Source: Paramarasmius palmivorus (lineage: Eukaryota; Basidiomycota; Agaricomycetes; Agaricales; Marasmiaceae). Taken from it: DNA of 64,000 nucleotides. Location of the stretch: assembly GCA_037176845.1 (NCBI GenBank), contig JAYKXP010000027.1:310001-374000 (forward strand), in the 5' to 3' direction. The position numbers and the translations under genes are program-made. Below are positions 11,076 through 22,924 of the stretch, in pieces. The number at the start of each line of letters is the position of its first letter. Position 1 is the first letter of the stretch. Below the pieces are notes generated by a model, which worked only from the letters and a program-made list of their open reading frames with translations, was not told the origin of the DNA and did no database searches.

Positions 11076-13772
11076 TTAAGATACATTAGCTACCTCATCT
11101 TTGGGATCGTACACATAAAACATCGTTTCTCTATCATCGTTCATCGCACGAGCATATTCCAACAGCAATCTATACATTGTTTGTCAGTTCCATAAGTAGT
11201 AATGGATATTCATAACGCCCACCTGAAGTTATATGCGACCATGTCTTCTCGCCTCCAGAACGACCTACTCCATTGCCAAGCATCGTTTCCGATCTCTCTT
11301 GCGAATTCATCGTGATGGTTTGTACCATCAGGATCACCATGGAAGAACGCAAACGTATCCCACAAGTCCGAAAGATCAATTTGAGTGGGTACATAATGCA
11401 CCCAGGGCTGGATGCGGTCCGTGAACCTATCTCAAAAGTGAGCTTAAAATACGAAAAGGCATTTAGATATGTGATACCATTCAGGATAGGCAGTCGCCTT
11501 GAAAATCACCGAGCCAGAACTGATTAGCCTCTTGAAACGACTTGACCAGGCGTTTCCGTCAATCTGACAAAACCAAACGTCATCAAACGTGCTTTCAGCA
11601 CTTAAGAATTAGGATACGCACGTCCAGCAAGAACTTCCTCTCCCGCCCGACCCCTTCCCTGGGAACACCATTTTGCCATTGATACCGTCGTCTGAGCTCG
11701 TCGCAAACTGCAGGTGCACACGCTGTAGGCGAACCTGAGAAAGAGATGTCCATCATAGCGTTTGTCCACTTGACACGGTCAATCTGTTCGGGAACTTGTG
11801 TTAGAGATAGTCATAGAAGGGATAGCCAGGGATATATTCTCACCTGCTTATCGAAATCCGGGCCCAATATCTTCATCTTATCGGGGTATACGGTCGCCTT
11901 TGGGAATGTTTCTACTGCGTCGCGCTGACGTAGTTCGTCCGCGATGGAAGTATTACCTGCATGGGAAGGTTTGAGTACATGTACCAGAATCGAGCATGCC
12001 GCAAAGTACCTTCAACACCAACGTCGACCCCTAGCAAGTCCATCATACGGATCCTATGAGCAAGCTCCCACTCCATGCCAGTTCCATGCCACATCCCAGT
12101 GTTGCTACCTCTCCAATGCAGGCGTTCCTCAAAACCCTTGAGTGCCCAGCGATATGCCTCCTTGGTCAGCTTCTGAACAGACACCGATGTTCCTTCCTCA
12201 GATCCATCGATGTTTCGCTTTTCCCATAACGGTAGTTCACGTCGAAGTTCGCCAAAGACATACTGAAGCTTGTCATCGTCACCAAAGTCTATGTCTATTC
12301 CCCACTCCTCGCCAATGACGGACTCGTCTATATTTGCAGGACGAGATGTTTCGGGTTTCCGGTTAGCCTCGGCAGCCGAATCTGCATTCCACTCCAGCTC
12401 CAAACCTTCGGGTACCTCTTCATCCTGGGTGTCTTCGATCCATTCCAAGGGAATCGCAGCAGTCATGTCGGAATGTAACGTGGTCGGTGAAAAGCTTAGC
12501 TATGTTTGTCTCGTCAGGTGATAGCTATAACACTAAGTACTTGAGACTTACCACACCAACCCAGCCTACTTCCTCATAATCGTCCAAAGAGTCGTACTGG
12601 GGAAGGTTTGGGCCCCGTCCGCGATCGTAGCTAAGAAATTGACCGTGTTGTCTGAACAAATGTGGATTCAGACATGGATCCATTGTAGCCGAGTGTGTGT
12701 GAATAAACGTGTGCGGAGAACTGCGCAGAGGAGGCTTCTTGTGAGGCGTGTAATCCACATGTGTATACCAAGCCGGTGACGTAGGGTCGCAAGACGATAA
12801 CCAGCCTCTTCCAGGTGGAGGATCCATGAAGAGCGGAGGTAGTACTGCGAGCTAGAGCGTCGGTGACCCTGAGTGCAAGAAAGGAAACATGTTAGACTTA
12901 CCGGAGCCAACGCGGGCACTCTGTACCGCCATATCCCACAGAACCCAGTCCTTCTGAATGAGAGGTCGGTCATCAGGGTTAACGATGATTCTAAAAGGAG
13001 GTATGTGCTTCTCGACACCGGAATCATGCAACAAGTCGATTAGAAGTCGACCACCGAATGTCATATCTTCGTGATAGGAGGTATTGTCGAAAACCCTGAC
13101 ATCTTCATTCCATGTATCCTTCCCAATCACATACACCCCGTCCTTTCGTTTTTGCAGAAAGTTGGAGTGAGCCGCCTCTAATGCCCTCGTCTCAAACCCC
13201 CAGAACACCTCTACATCTCTCCATATCTGGTCGTACTCATCAGGAAGTTGAACGTTGTGCTTCTTCACGTATGCCCACCACTTTTCGAACCCTAATGGAG
13301 GTTCTCGAGCGTAACGGCGGCGATACTCCTGAACAGCATCGAACAGCGTAAGCGATTGTCCACTGAGCTTCTGAGCCCATAAAAGGCGAGAACGATGTAT
13401 TAAGGTTTCGACTGGATGAGTGCTGTTGTTGGATAAAGAGAGGGGATTGACCTCAAGTAGGCCATTGCGATGAAATGCATGCCGGGACAACGAGGCTGAG
13501 TGCGATAACCACGTTGTAGATGCGTATGCTTTGCGCTTTCGGGGTGTGCTGGATCGTAGTTTTGGGGCCTTGGGTTTGCGCTGGTCAGCTAACTGTTCCT
13601 CCGAGTCTACCGGTTCAGCGACGACTGCGGCAGCAACGACTTGATGACTGCCAGCAGTAGCCCATAGGCTTGCTCGGAGACCAATCAAAATGATTGTGCA
13701 GATGAAAAGGAAGGTGAGGGTGGCTCGGGAGAGACGACGTGGATGGGGGATACGATATGTTGAGCGTACCAT
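11076..13772 (-). CDS. GT90 (CAP10/CAP59-type) glycosyltransferase
   Basis: Eight exons read on the minus strand: 13772-12902, 12844-12552, 12499-11957, 11924-11844, 11783-11622, 11563-11478, 11426-11223, 11169-11076; 777 residues. Residues 19-37 form one membrane segment after a basic N-terminus, so a type II Golgi protein is expected. Family hallmarks: YRRRYAREPPLGFEKWW, then DEYDQIW, a central FSPTTLHSD, and the catalytic-domain end DGNAWSSRF followed by PWVHYVP. GT90 enzymes transfer xylose, glucose or similar sugars to glycans; Cryptococcus CAP10 and Cxt1 are relatives. Acceptor and donor here cannot be told. The second exon begins at the third possible AG because earlier acceptors give stops. 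Confidence 0.9.
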
Positions 13773-14353
13773 ATCGTCGGGGGAGGAAAGGACATCGATG
13801 ATTATACAAAGGCATTTTTGTGTGGGTCGAGAACACGTTTCAGAAACCCATCACGGCAGCTGTAGCCCGGCAAAGCGTGATACGTGCAGTCAATCAGGTA
13901 CGAGGAACTGATTTGGGAAAGCGACCGAGCGACGCATGCAACGCGGGCGCCTCATTTCCTAGGACGAAAAATGCGATATCAACGAAGGAATGGGTTGTAA
14001 TATCTAGGAATTCTTGTCAATGATGAGAATGTAAGTGGCCAAGAGGGCGTTTACCATAGCGCGTCCTTGCATCACACTCGAGTGGGCTTGGGTAAAGGTA
14101 CAGCCTCCCATCAAGGAACAACCGTGCCGATGTCGCAAAAATGGCATGACTTTACAGTTGGCGGCGTTTGGTAGGCCCCCTATGAATAGATATAAAGGAA
14201 CAAATGAATATTGTCGAATCTCGCCCGTTGAAAAGGGATTATGCGTAATAGATTCGTGTGATGTCCTTTTTCCCTATTGAGTCTTCGGGAAAGCCGCAGC
14301 AATACGACAATACTCCGAGCCGTTCCAACCATTTTGGGGTAGAATGTCCTACA
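13773..14353. other. promoter region left of the transposon
   Basis: Between the GT90 start and the left terminal repeat. Contains only short unsupported frames; presumably the GT90 promoter. Confidence 0.5.
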
Positions 14354-14365
14354 TACACGGCCAGG
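14354..14365 (+). repeat. left terminal inverted repeat
   Basis: TACACGGCCAGG; perfect inverted match to 25897-25908. The similarity continues inward, with gaps, to the first GAAACAATGTTTCAA site. Confidence 0.78.
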
Positions 14366-14371
14366 ACTTAT

Positions 14372-14508
14372 TTGAAACAATGTTTCAAGTTCGGAGTTGA
14401 AGTCAGGCATCAATCAAGAATTGATGTTACACTTCAATAATTTTAAACACGCTTTCAAATCCAAGAAGCTTCACAAAAACATCAAAAGGTTTTGAAACAT
14501 TGTCTCAA
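14372..14508. repeat. left subterminal near-palindromes (2 copies)
   Basis: Copies at 14372-14388 (TTGAAACAATGTTTCAA, a perfect inverted repeat about one central base) and 14492-14508 (one half altered). The DNA between them is AT-rich with many TCAA words. Probable transposase-binding sites, by position and symmetry. Confidence 0.75.
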
Positions 14509-14598
14509 ATTGACCAAAAAGCCCCGAGCCCTTGTACGAAAAGGGTAGTACCGCCGACAATGACGAAGTCAAGCGCATTGGTGAACAAGCAAAGCCAA

Positions 14599-16261
14599 CT
14601 ACTGCAAAGGGGAACCGTACATCTTTCTTAACTCATCTGCCGTAGAAAACATACCCAAGCCTGTAGCAACTCGTTTAGCATCCTCCGCTTTCCGCGCCCT
14701 TATCATCTTTTCCGTTGCTGTAGCATTCCAATCCTCCACTGTTTGAAAATCATGGTCCACCCAGCGAAACAGCCCGCCGGCACTGTACTGTACAAACGAG
14801 TGGCGTGTTTCTCCTGGCTGTACAACGGTGTTCGAGTGAACCAGAAGGGCAGAAGGGATAAGGATTGTGGCTCCCGGTGGAAAACGTACGATCAGTCCAA
14901 GATCCCAGAGGATCAAGTGTCCACCGCGGCTGGGGTCATAATCACCCATAGCCGTTATCGCACACCAGGTGAAGGGAGAATTGTTGGCGTCAAGATGAGG
15001 GTAGCAGACGAACTGAGGACCGAAGTTCCAGGTGCAGGCTGCAAACGCCGTGTCTGGAAAGTTCAACTCCAACTCCTTGTGATGGTCAAGGAGTTGTTCA
15101 AGACCATGTTTCTGAAAGGAATGAGCTCGTGGAGCATAAAACTCCAGGAAGTCTAGTAGATAGTTAGAAAGTATATGTGTTTGAATCAATTTGGAAGCTT
15201 ACGGTTTGCCCGTCCTGACAGCCGGTGAAAGAGAGGTAGCTCAGCCAGGCTGTTGAGGACCTTCGCCGTTCGAGCTGAATGGCTCAGGATCTGCGGACGT
15301 TTCTGGCCACCGCCGAGAGAAACTCCCCTTGCACAAGCAGCGGAGGTTCCTCTATCGTTGTTTCGCTCCTTGGCCGTGAAACGTATCTCTCTTGAAGCTG
15401 CGTTTAGTGCATCCGTGCCGTCTTTCAAATGTTGTACGAACGTCGGGTCGTCTGTCTGCGCTGCACCGAGAATCGCTATGCAAAGATCCTTCTCGGTGGC
15501 AAGAATGCAGGTTTCTCTACAGAAAAATAAGCACCTTCAATCTCATCAGCCGTAACAAGGGGCTTACTTTCCGTCCCACTCAAGCTCCCTTAGCCCGGCA
15601 TCCTTGGCTTCCTTCAGCGAGTACGTCTTCTTGTTCTTTCGGCCCCTTCGAACCCCCGTCCATCCAGTTTCCACTATTCTCACTTGTCCTGTATTCAGCG
15701 TAACTGGAACCACGTTGTCTTCCGCAGACTGGGCCCCCTTCTTCACAGCGACCTTCTTGAAGGGGCGGCCTGACTCTGCTCTTTCCACCTCTCTCTTGAT
15801 TCGTCGCTGCTCGTGTTGTCGCTGTTTCTGCCGGTCGCGTTTTTCAGCCTTACGATGGCGTGGTTTTTTGGGCTGCTGGTCTGAAAGTTCCTGATCGTGG
15901 TCTGAATGGGGGCGTTTGAGCATGTTGGTTGTGTTTGAACTGCTTGGAACAGGGGTAGTTGGTGCGTCAGTCTCAATGGGCGGCAGGGGAGTTTCGGTGG
16001 CATCCTCCTCCCCAACTTCAGCCTCGTCGTCTTCAAATTCGCCCTTCCCTTGCTCCAGCTTCTCTAAACGGCGAACTTCCAGCTCTTGTAGTGCTTCCTC
16101 TGCATCGAAGCCAGTGGGAACGCGAACAATTTTGGCGCCAGGATAGCACGAAAACACGCGACTGCTACGCGTCAGCCGGGCTAATAGGGTATTAGAGTCG
16201 AGTCTTCAGACCAGCTGATGAGGTGCTCACGAAATTCAGCCAGATAATCCTGGGGAAGCAT
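14599..16261 (-). CDS. 2-oxoglutarate/Fe(II) oxygenase, TET/JBP-like, transposon-borne
   Basis: Four exons read on the minus strand (16261-16231, 16180-15568, 15516-15203, 15152-14599) give 503 residues. Residues 1-200 are charged and low-complexity with basic clusters (KKPRHRKAEKR, KKVAVKK) that could be nuclear-localisation signals. The C-terminal half is a double-stranded beta-helix oxygenase: HLD at 372-374 supplies two iron ligands, His425 in LLVHSN the third, and Arg436 in GETRHSF fits the 2-oxoglutarate carboxylate site. SLGGGQ lies ahead of the core and GGHLILWDLGL within it. All catalytic residues are present. Family members in mushrooms are numerous; assignment to the 5-methylcytosine-oxidising TET/JBP class is inference. 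Its promoter must lie between 16262 and the 3' end of the transposase-like gene. Confidence 0.68.
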
Positions 16262-16699
16262 CCTACTTGTTATCCGACACGTCAGAAAAGTCCTTGGTGA
16301 GTACGGCTGCTGCGCTCACCTGCGAGTGCTGATCTGAACACCAGGATACGGTTCCCTTCTTCTGATCGAAAGCAAGAGTCAGCTTACGCGTTGCCACTCG
16401 TTAGAACTCAGAAAAACCCGCCTGCACGTCGCGTTTTCAACGGTGCGATAGGCTTTCATCCACCAGGGTCGGGGTTTCCAGCCTTCGTAGCACGCCAAAA
16501 ACACTCACCGCGGGCAGCTTTTGGAGAAGAAACAAAGAGGAAATAAAAGCTCACCTTTCTGAGGGCGGTGGTAGCTGAAGGAGCGCGAAGCAGATGAGAA
16601 AGCAATCAACAAAAGGAGTGTCAGGTGACATTACCACGGCCATCTGATCACGGTCACGCCGACGTCGCCGTTCAATGGCTTCTCCCTTTCCAACATCTC
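16262..16699. other. spacer between oxygenase and transposase-like gene
   Basis: About 440 bp without a supported exon. It holds the oxygenase promoter and the 3' end of the upstream gene on the same strand. Confidence 0.5.
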
Positions 16700-19600
16700 T
16701 CAACGCTCAGCCCCGCCGTGCTCTTCAAAGCTCGATCTCTCCGAAAGGTTTCCCTCCAGTCTTTCCTCTTCGTACCACTGGTGCCTCAATAGGCTCGAAC
16801 GTCCGGGTACCGCTCCTCTATAAGCCGGCGTTGGACGAGGTCTATGGTCAATGAGGCCTGAGTTGTTTGGGCTATAGGGATAGGTCTGGGCATAGTGAGT
16901 AGCAGATGAGGGCCCAGTGGCAAAATTGGGTGGGATAGGTGAGGAGTACGGCCTCTGTGATTGGGCCAAAAATGTTGTACGTGCATTCTCTTGGCTGTAC
17001 ACCGCTCCGTGCCGATTTCTAGCAGCTTGTTCCTGCTGCAGTCGATTGGAACCAGGATATCCCGCTAGTGCTTCAGCTCCCCAAGTCGACCGCCCGCTTG
17101 GTAGACCGCTACCACCTGCGTGGCTTCTCCAGGCCATATTCAGAATTGGAGGGACGTTTGGCATGACGGGTGTCGACGCAGGTACTGCAAATGTGTTGGG
17201 AGAACGACGCGGTGTTGCATTGTGTGAAGGGGTTGGTGAAACGGCGGCTTGGGTGCCAGGCGGGCGGCTCGATACTGGTTCAGTTGCAGTGGTGGCCCTG
17301 TTTGTTGGACGCCGAGCTCTTTTTGCCTTCTTCCTGCCCTCCACTTCCCTCTTTGCACTCTCCTCTAAAGTCCTTTCAACTTCCAATAGAATGGGCGGAA
17401 CACGAAACTGCTGCATGTACTTTGCATCTCTCATCTGTGCCGTGTTCAGAACCATGTCGTCGAGCTTTCCAGCATGATGCACCTCTCCCTTTCTCAACTC
17501 GCTGTCCTCTCGCTCTATCCTTACCACCCGTGTATTCAATACCTTGCATTTATTTCTTATACAGTCATGCTGCACATTCGCCGTACACAGAAGGGTCTAA
17601 ATAACCATCAGCACCTTTGAAACATCGCTGCAATGCCCTAACTCACCTTACTCCCAACAAAAGCAAAAGTTTTGGGGTTGCGTGATTGAATTCGGGGCAT
17701 TCCATGAGCAGAAGCCTCAGGTCCAACGCTCAGCATTTCGATCAGCACCCCACTCGCCTCTGACTGAAGTGCCAGCGGTATGCTTTGCTGAACCCGTTGC
17801 AGCACTTCGCAAACTCGTACCACACTAAGTCCACTATCGAAACTTCCAATCGCATAGCTCCCTGGTCGACATTGGTCGCCGTTTGGTAGAACCACGTACT
17901 GTGCTGTCCGTAAATGCTTGGATGTTTTATCCGATAGATTCAATGATTGAATCTCGTGCGGGAGATGCTGCCCTGTTTGGGTCTCTTCAAAAGACACCAA
18001 GCTATCAGATTTACGGAACTTGCAGGTGTCTATTCTCGTCTGTCAGCGGGCTTTTAGAAACGTTCAAACAATATGCTACTTACTTGGAACTGTAGCAACT
18101 TTATCTTCCAATCCGAGATAACGTGCAATTGTCTTCCGTGACGTCTCAACGACTTGCACTGAGCCAGACCCAACCGTCACCCAATGTTCCTTCTTGGGCT
18201 CACAGTTCCTAAAATACCACTGAACCTCAGTGATACGCTGAGATTGAGGTAGCCTCAGGTCGTCGAATCTTTTCCGAGCAACCTCGCCAGCCTCACCCCA
18301 GTCCACCACAGCACGATCAAGGAATTTGCCGCCACTGAGCAGGTGGCGAATGCGGTCTCCTTGAGCGAATGCAAAAGCAATGTCTCTTGAAGGTGCCAGT
18401 CGATTGGAATGCGTACTTTTCGCACGAATCACTGCATTATAGGATTCGAAGGACTCGGTGGCAAAAAGCATAGCTGGTCCGAAGCGCCGTATGTGGTCAG
18501 GAAGATGGACCAAAATATGAAACTTCGGCTTGTTGAACCATCGTATTGACCAGTCTGCTGCCAGCACCAAGAAATTCTGAATCTCATCTTCGAGGGTTTT
18601 CTGAATACCTCTTGAGCGAACAGATATCTACCGCGGAAGACTGACACTCACCAAGTACTTAGGCAGATCCGTGATTTCAGTTTGCCATATCAATGGAATG
18701 AGCTTCGACAACTGAACCCAGGTTGCATAGCATTTGTCCATTACCATTCCGTGAAGCACAAAAGGCGCAACTTGAGCAATCTTCCGGAAATCGGCTCCGG
18801 TGAGTGAACCATAGTAGTTCACCAGAGTATCTCCGGCCAACAAAGATTCAAGGCCCAGTCCGTCGATACCCACTGATGATAGTCGTGCTGCAAGCTCCTT
18901 CTTCTGGTCGATGTTATCCTTGATTTGGTACTTGATCACGTCACGCCAAAGATATTTGACAAAACCGAGGAGTACAACGTGCAGGATCTCCACTGGTGTG
19001 TCCGTGTTCGGGTTCAGGGCTGAAAGCAGTCAACAATGAGCTTTACTTGTAGGAGCCGGCACCTACCTCGTATACGCCATACCGGGCTTGACGTATTGAT
19101 AGGCAACGTCTGAATTGCTGCGTCCAAAGTGTTTTGTTTCGTGGTCGATGTTCCACGCCTTGACTTGTATGAATTGAGAAGTCGATCAATAAAAAACATC
19201 TGATATCTGTCTTTCAAACCGCTTTCAGTTTGCATTTGCTTGAGCCGATTTCCTGCATGCAGAGTTTTGGCAGTGTCAAACTGTGCCGAAAGCTTCTGGA
19301 TGGAGTCGTCTCGGTTTCGAGGCTGTCCCGGCTGTAAAGGACACTTATCAATAGAGCAACATGGAAGCTAGAACGACGCTCATACCTTCACAAATTCTTT
19401 CACGCGACGTATCATTGACTCTAGAGTCTCAGCAGCCCTGCCTTTCTTCCGCGGCTTTCCAGAGGGACTTCCCGGACGACTTGCTGAGGTACTAACAGAG
19501 CCTTGATCTGACTCGACCTCGCCGTCTGACTCTATTCCTTCTCCATCACTCTCATTCCCTTCATCAACATCTAAACCTGCTGCAGCATTCTCTGCTGCAT

Positions 19601-21748
19601 CCTTGCCTTTCACCAGACATGCACGACAAAACCTTTTTCCTTTCAGGCCAATGTGGCAGGCGAATTCACTCTGCATGGGGTTATCACCAAGTAAAGCTAA
19701 CACGCATACCAATAGCAGCACTGGTTCATCTGTAGCAGAGTCCCAGGCCCAGATACCGTGAGTTTGTGCGTCTCTGGGGTTAAATTTGTTATCAACACAA
19801 TGTCTCAGTGTACAGGGGGAAAAAACGTACTCGATCTGATCAACAACACCCTCGAGCATCTCCAAGGGGGTCGCCCGGTTCGAAGTGCACAGAAAGTGAA
19901 TGTTGTAAGCCTTCGACACTTGGTCCCTGCTGAGACCTGCAGCAGTGAAGAGGAAACTATTATGCTCGTTCCATTTTTTCGACGTGTTCCCAGAAGTATC
20001 ATCACAGTACAGCCAAATGGGAAAGAGAAGGCACCGGTGATTCTTGGCCTTGTGACGCCACGGATTTCCATCTACTGGGTTTGTAATTGTCCAGGGCTGA
20101 GTAGGTGTTTCCAGTGATGGGTCGTACACTTCTGCGTACATATTGAATAGTTAGTCCTCATGATACACTTATAAACGTTAATCGACTTGCTTACCCTCGA
20201 TAAGCCGGACATCTATGAGATCAGGATGCCACTGACCCGCATCTCGCACAATCTCAGGAAAAGGCTTTAAAAACTGATCCTCTTCCACTTCAATTTCTTC
20301 CCCTTTGACCACTCGCCATGCTCGACGCCCATGCTCACGAGTGACAGGCTCCATTTTCCAGCATTTTCCCATATACCGTTCCTTGCGTGCGGAACGTTTG
20401 TCTTCCTGTACGAACCACCGATGCGGCATACACACCGAGCCATCGCGGAGCATGGCAGGCTCGAAGATATAATAATCACGGAATGTTTGTCCACGCACAA
20501 TGCGAACCATTGGACCCATTTCTTCATCGGGAATCTCCTCTGTCCACCGTGCACCCTCATTTGCTTGTGACAGCTTGTTTGGCCCGCTGTCTTTGGGATA
20601 GGTGGAAAGGTGTGTTCGCATTCTAGGGTTTGACATGATCTGATAAGATATGTTAGACGTTCTCCTGTGTCTGGACTCTGGAACAAGGGATTGAGATACC
20701 TGGGCAGCTTGATCTGCTAAGCTGTTCACATAGTAGAGATGACCTTGTGAGCCAAGGTACCGATAGGTCTGAATGCCAAAGAGTTTCTGAAGCCTCTCGT
20801 TACATGTCTTCATCGAGTCCAAAGATGGAACATCAGGTACCCCATTGATATCTAGCAGCCACAGGAAAAGATCCATCTGCCTCGTAGAAAAGGCAGATCG
20901 CGGAAGGTGCATCAAGATATCCACAGTACAGGACTGCAACAGACACTGTTCAGTTTTTATTCCTCCAGGGAGAAATAGACGCACCAAGCGGCTGTCCCAC
21001 GGAAACCACTCCTTGGATATAGGGGTATTAGCATTTCGTCTCGTTCGCTTCGCGGCGGGCCCAACAAATGCAGTTTCCCCTTCATCATCAGAGCTGGGTG
21101 GCGACTCGGGATCAGGTATTTCACCAGGCCCTTCGTCGTCATCAGAGTGAATCAGATCTGGACCATACTCCAGATAATGAAGCAAACGCTCAGCCAGAAC
21201 ACTTGTTGAAGTATACGCTGGTGACGCATCAGCAGAAGTCCCTTCCCTGGCCAACTGCTCTGCATAGTCACGGTCCATCTCTTCCCAATCTACAACAGAG
21301 GGCTTTGGTATGTGACCCACTTGCTGATACCAATCATCGAGCTCAGAAAGATGAGGTACTGTCTCACGTGGGACTTCGGGAGATAGGAAGGACTGCCAGA
21401 ACCGAGTAGAGGCAGCATCTCCAGTTGTTCGAATTGGCACCGCTGGCCCAGAGGGTCTACTACCCAGTGATGCTTCGAAAGTACGCGTTCGAGTAGAGGC
21501 ATGGGTCTGGGCGTCATGTTGATTCTGTTGCCGGCGAATTCGTTCGAGCTGTTTCTTGTGTGAAGAGCTCTGTTCATGTTGTGTTCGAGAATACAGATCT
21601 CGAAGCTTTCTATCTTGACAAATTTTGCAAGACACCACCCATTGGCCGTTTTTTTCTTGGACCTCCCAGACTATAGACTCTCGTGAATAATATTCAAGTA
21701 AAATGCTGTAAAGAATCACTTACTGTTTGGGTCAACATCAGATGGCAT
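16700..21748 (-). CDS. Transposase-like protein, 1519 residues, N-terminal zinc finger
   Basis: Ten exons read on the minus strand: 21748-21724, 21670-20700, 20639-20195, 20131-19831, 19773-19386, 19331-19067, 19019-18652, 18600-18084, 18029-17647, 17596-16700. All joins keep frame, without a stop. Cys23, Cys26, His40 and His46 (SCKICQ...H...H) form a BED/C2H2-like DNA-binding finger. A low-complexity acidic linker follows. The core contains CDDTSGNTSKKWNEHNSF, HFLCTSN, GIWAWD, GDNPMQSEFACHIG with nearby Cys pairs, and DTPVEILHVVLLGFVKY. I recognise this layout from large transposon-encoded proteins of mushrooms, but I cannot assign the exact superfamily or catalytic triad. The last exon has QHDC..NKC and a disordered tail. 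Its finger and the terminal palindromes suggest it moves this element. Confidence 0.72.
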
Positions 21749-21899
21749 TAGATGACTTGTGCGTGCAGAGGGCATGTCAACAGTGGGAGATGATGGTGGA
21801 AAGGGAGAAAGCGGAAAAACGTGCATCACGTCAGCACTGCAGGCAATTTTGCAAGGAACAATTTTGCATTGCACAAGCATGTATTTACAGAGCATTTAT

Positions 21900-22704
21900 C
21901 TACGAGTGGTATTTACGCAAATGTTCAACGACTTCTGGCCCAGGATTGAGGACCGACGGAGCAAGGAAAAACGTCGCCGGGCTAGGGGGATCAGACGTCT
22001 CATGGTCTGACACATTTCTGGTGCGATCAAGATGCTTCTGAATGGTGGCAGAGAGCTTCTTGTTTTCGTGTCGAATGTGGATGTAGGCGTTCATCTTCTC
22101 CTGGCGATTGAAGCGCTTGAGATAGAGCTGTGAATCAACAAGTGGACGACGGAGCGAGCGAATTTGGCGGCGCATGCTTCGGACCAGCTCTTCCGTCGCT
22201 CTGAGACATCCAAGTCGTGCTTCCAGAAGCTTGAGTCGATTGGCATTGGACTTGGCGATAACAGCCTTCTCCCAAGGCAGTTCCGGAAACATGTTGTCTA
22301 AGACATTGGTGAGCGACCTATAAATAAAAAAAAAGGTAATGAGGACGTACCAGAAAATCTAACAGCTTCTTCTGCCTCCTTGGCCCCACTGTCTACGTCT
22401 GGCCTCAGGTTCTTCTTTGCTTTGACGGCAGGAAGACTCTGGGCGAAATCGCTTGCAGCGGCATTCTCATGGGCATCTGCCTCATCAGGATCCATTTCCA
22501 GAAGGGTTCGAAGCTCATGAAGATCATCGTGAACATCGACAAGATCTTCCAAGCAAAAGAGAAGCCGGTCTCCCAGGGAGAGAGCACCGTCTGCTGGATC
22601 CATGGGAGCGGAGCTACTAGATGAAAGTCAGCATATGTGGGAGGCCTGAAAGAATAATTGTTGAATCAGACATACACGGAGTTTGGGTCAGAATCATCGG
22701 CCAT
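21900..22704 (-). CDS. Small helical transposon-borne protein, unknown function
   Basis: Three exons read on the minus strand, 22704-22676, 22616-22351 and 22297-21900, give 230 residues. The N-terminal half is acidic and helical (LEDLVDVHDDLHELRTLL), the C-terminal half basic with coiled-coil character (ANRLKLLEARLGCLRATEE). The first residues MADDSDPNS resemble the first residues of the neighbouring transposase (MPSDVDPN), both encoded by tiny first exons. It lies upstream of the transposase on the same strand, stop at 21900 and next ATG at 21748, and shares a 220-bp divergent promoter region with the gene at 22925. Likely an accessory protein of transposition; no family recognised. Confidence 0.65.
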
Positions 22705-22924
22705 GAGTCGGAGTGCTTGCGTGAGGTTGGATGGGGGATTGGGAATGGAATCGCCGCTTTTAAAGGAAGTGCCGCTTTTATAGAGGCGCGGAGGTCACGT
22801 TTTTGCACCTTTGTTGATTCTGCGTCGTGTTTGGCCTCACGCGTATTCTGCATGACTGGCGATGAGCGTGCCACTATAAAAAGGGCACTCTCTTTGCTAT
22901 CGCTCCCCGCTTCCACTGTACACC
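22705..22924. promoter_or_regulatory. bidirectional promoter inside the transposon
   Basis: The 220 bp between two divergent starts contain a TATA box for each direction: TATAAAAG on the minus strand at 22782-22775 and TATAAAAAG on the plus strand at 22875-22883. Two genes of the element are therefore likely driven from one short region. Confidence 0.55.

Noticed and set aside
16917..17477. 186-codon open frame on the plus strand
   Set aside because: It lies wholly within the last exon of the transposase-like gene on the other strand; no start context, splice partner or motif.
16700..21748. Naming the transposase as KDZ or Plavaka
   Set aside because: The motifs I can recall for those families are not clearly present; only the general transposon-protein layout is.
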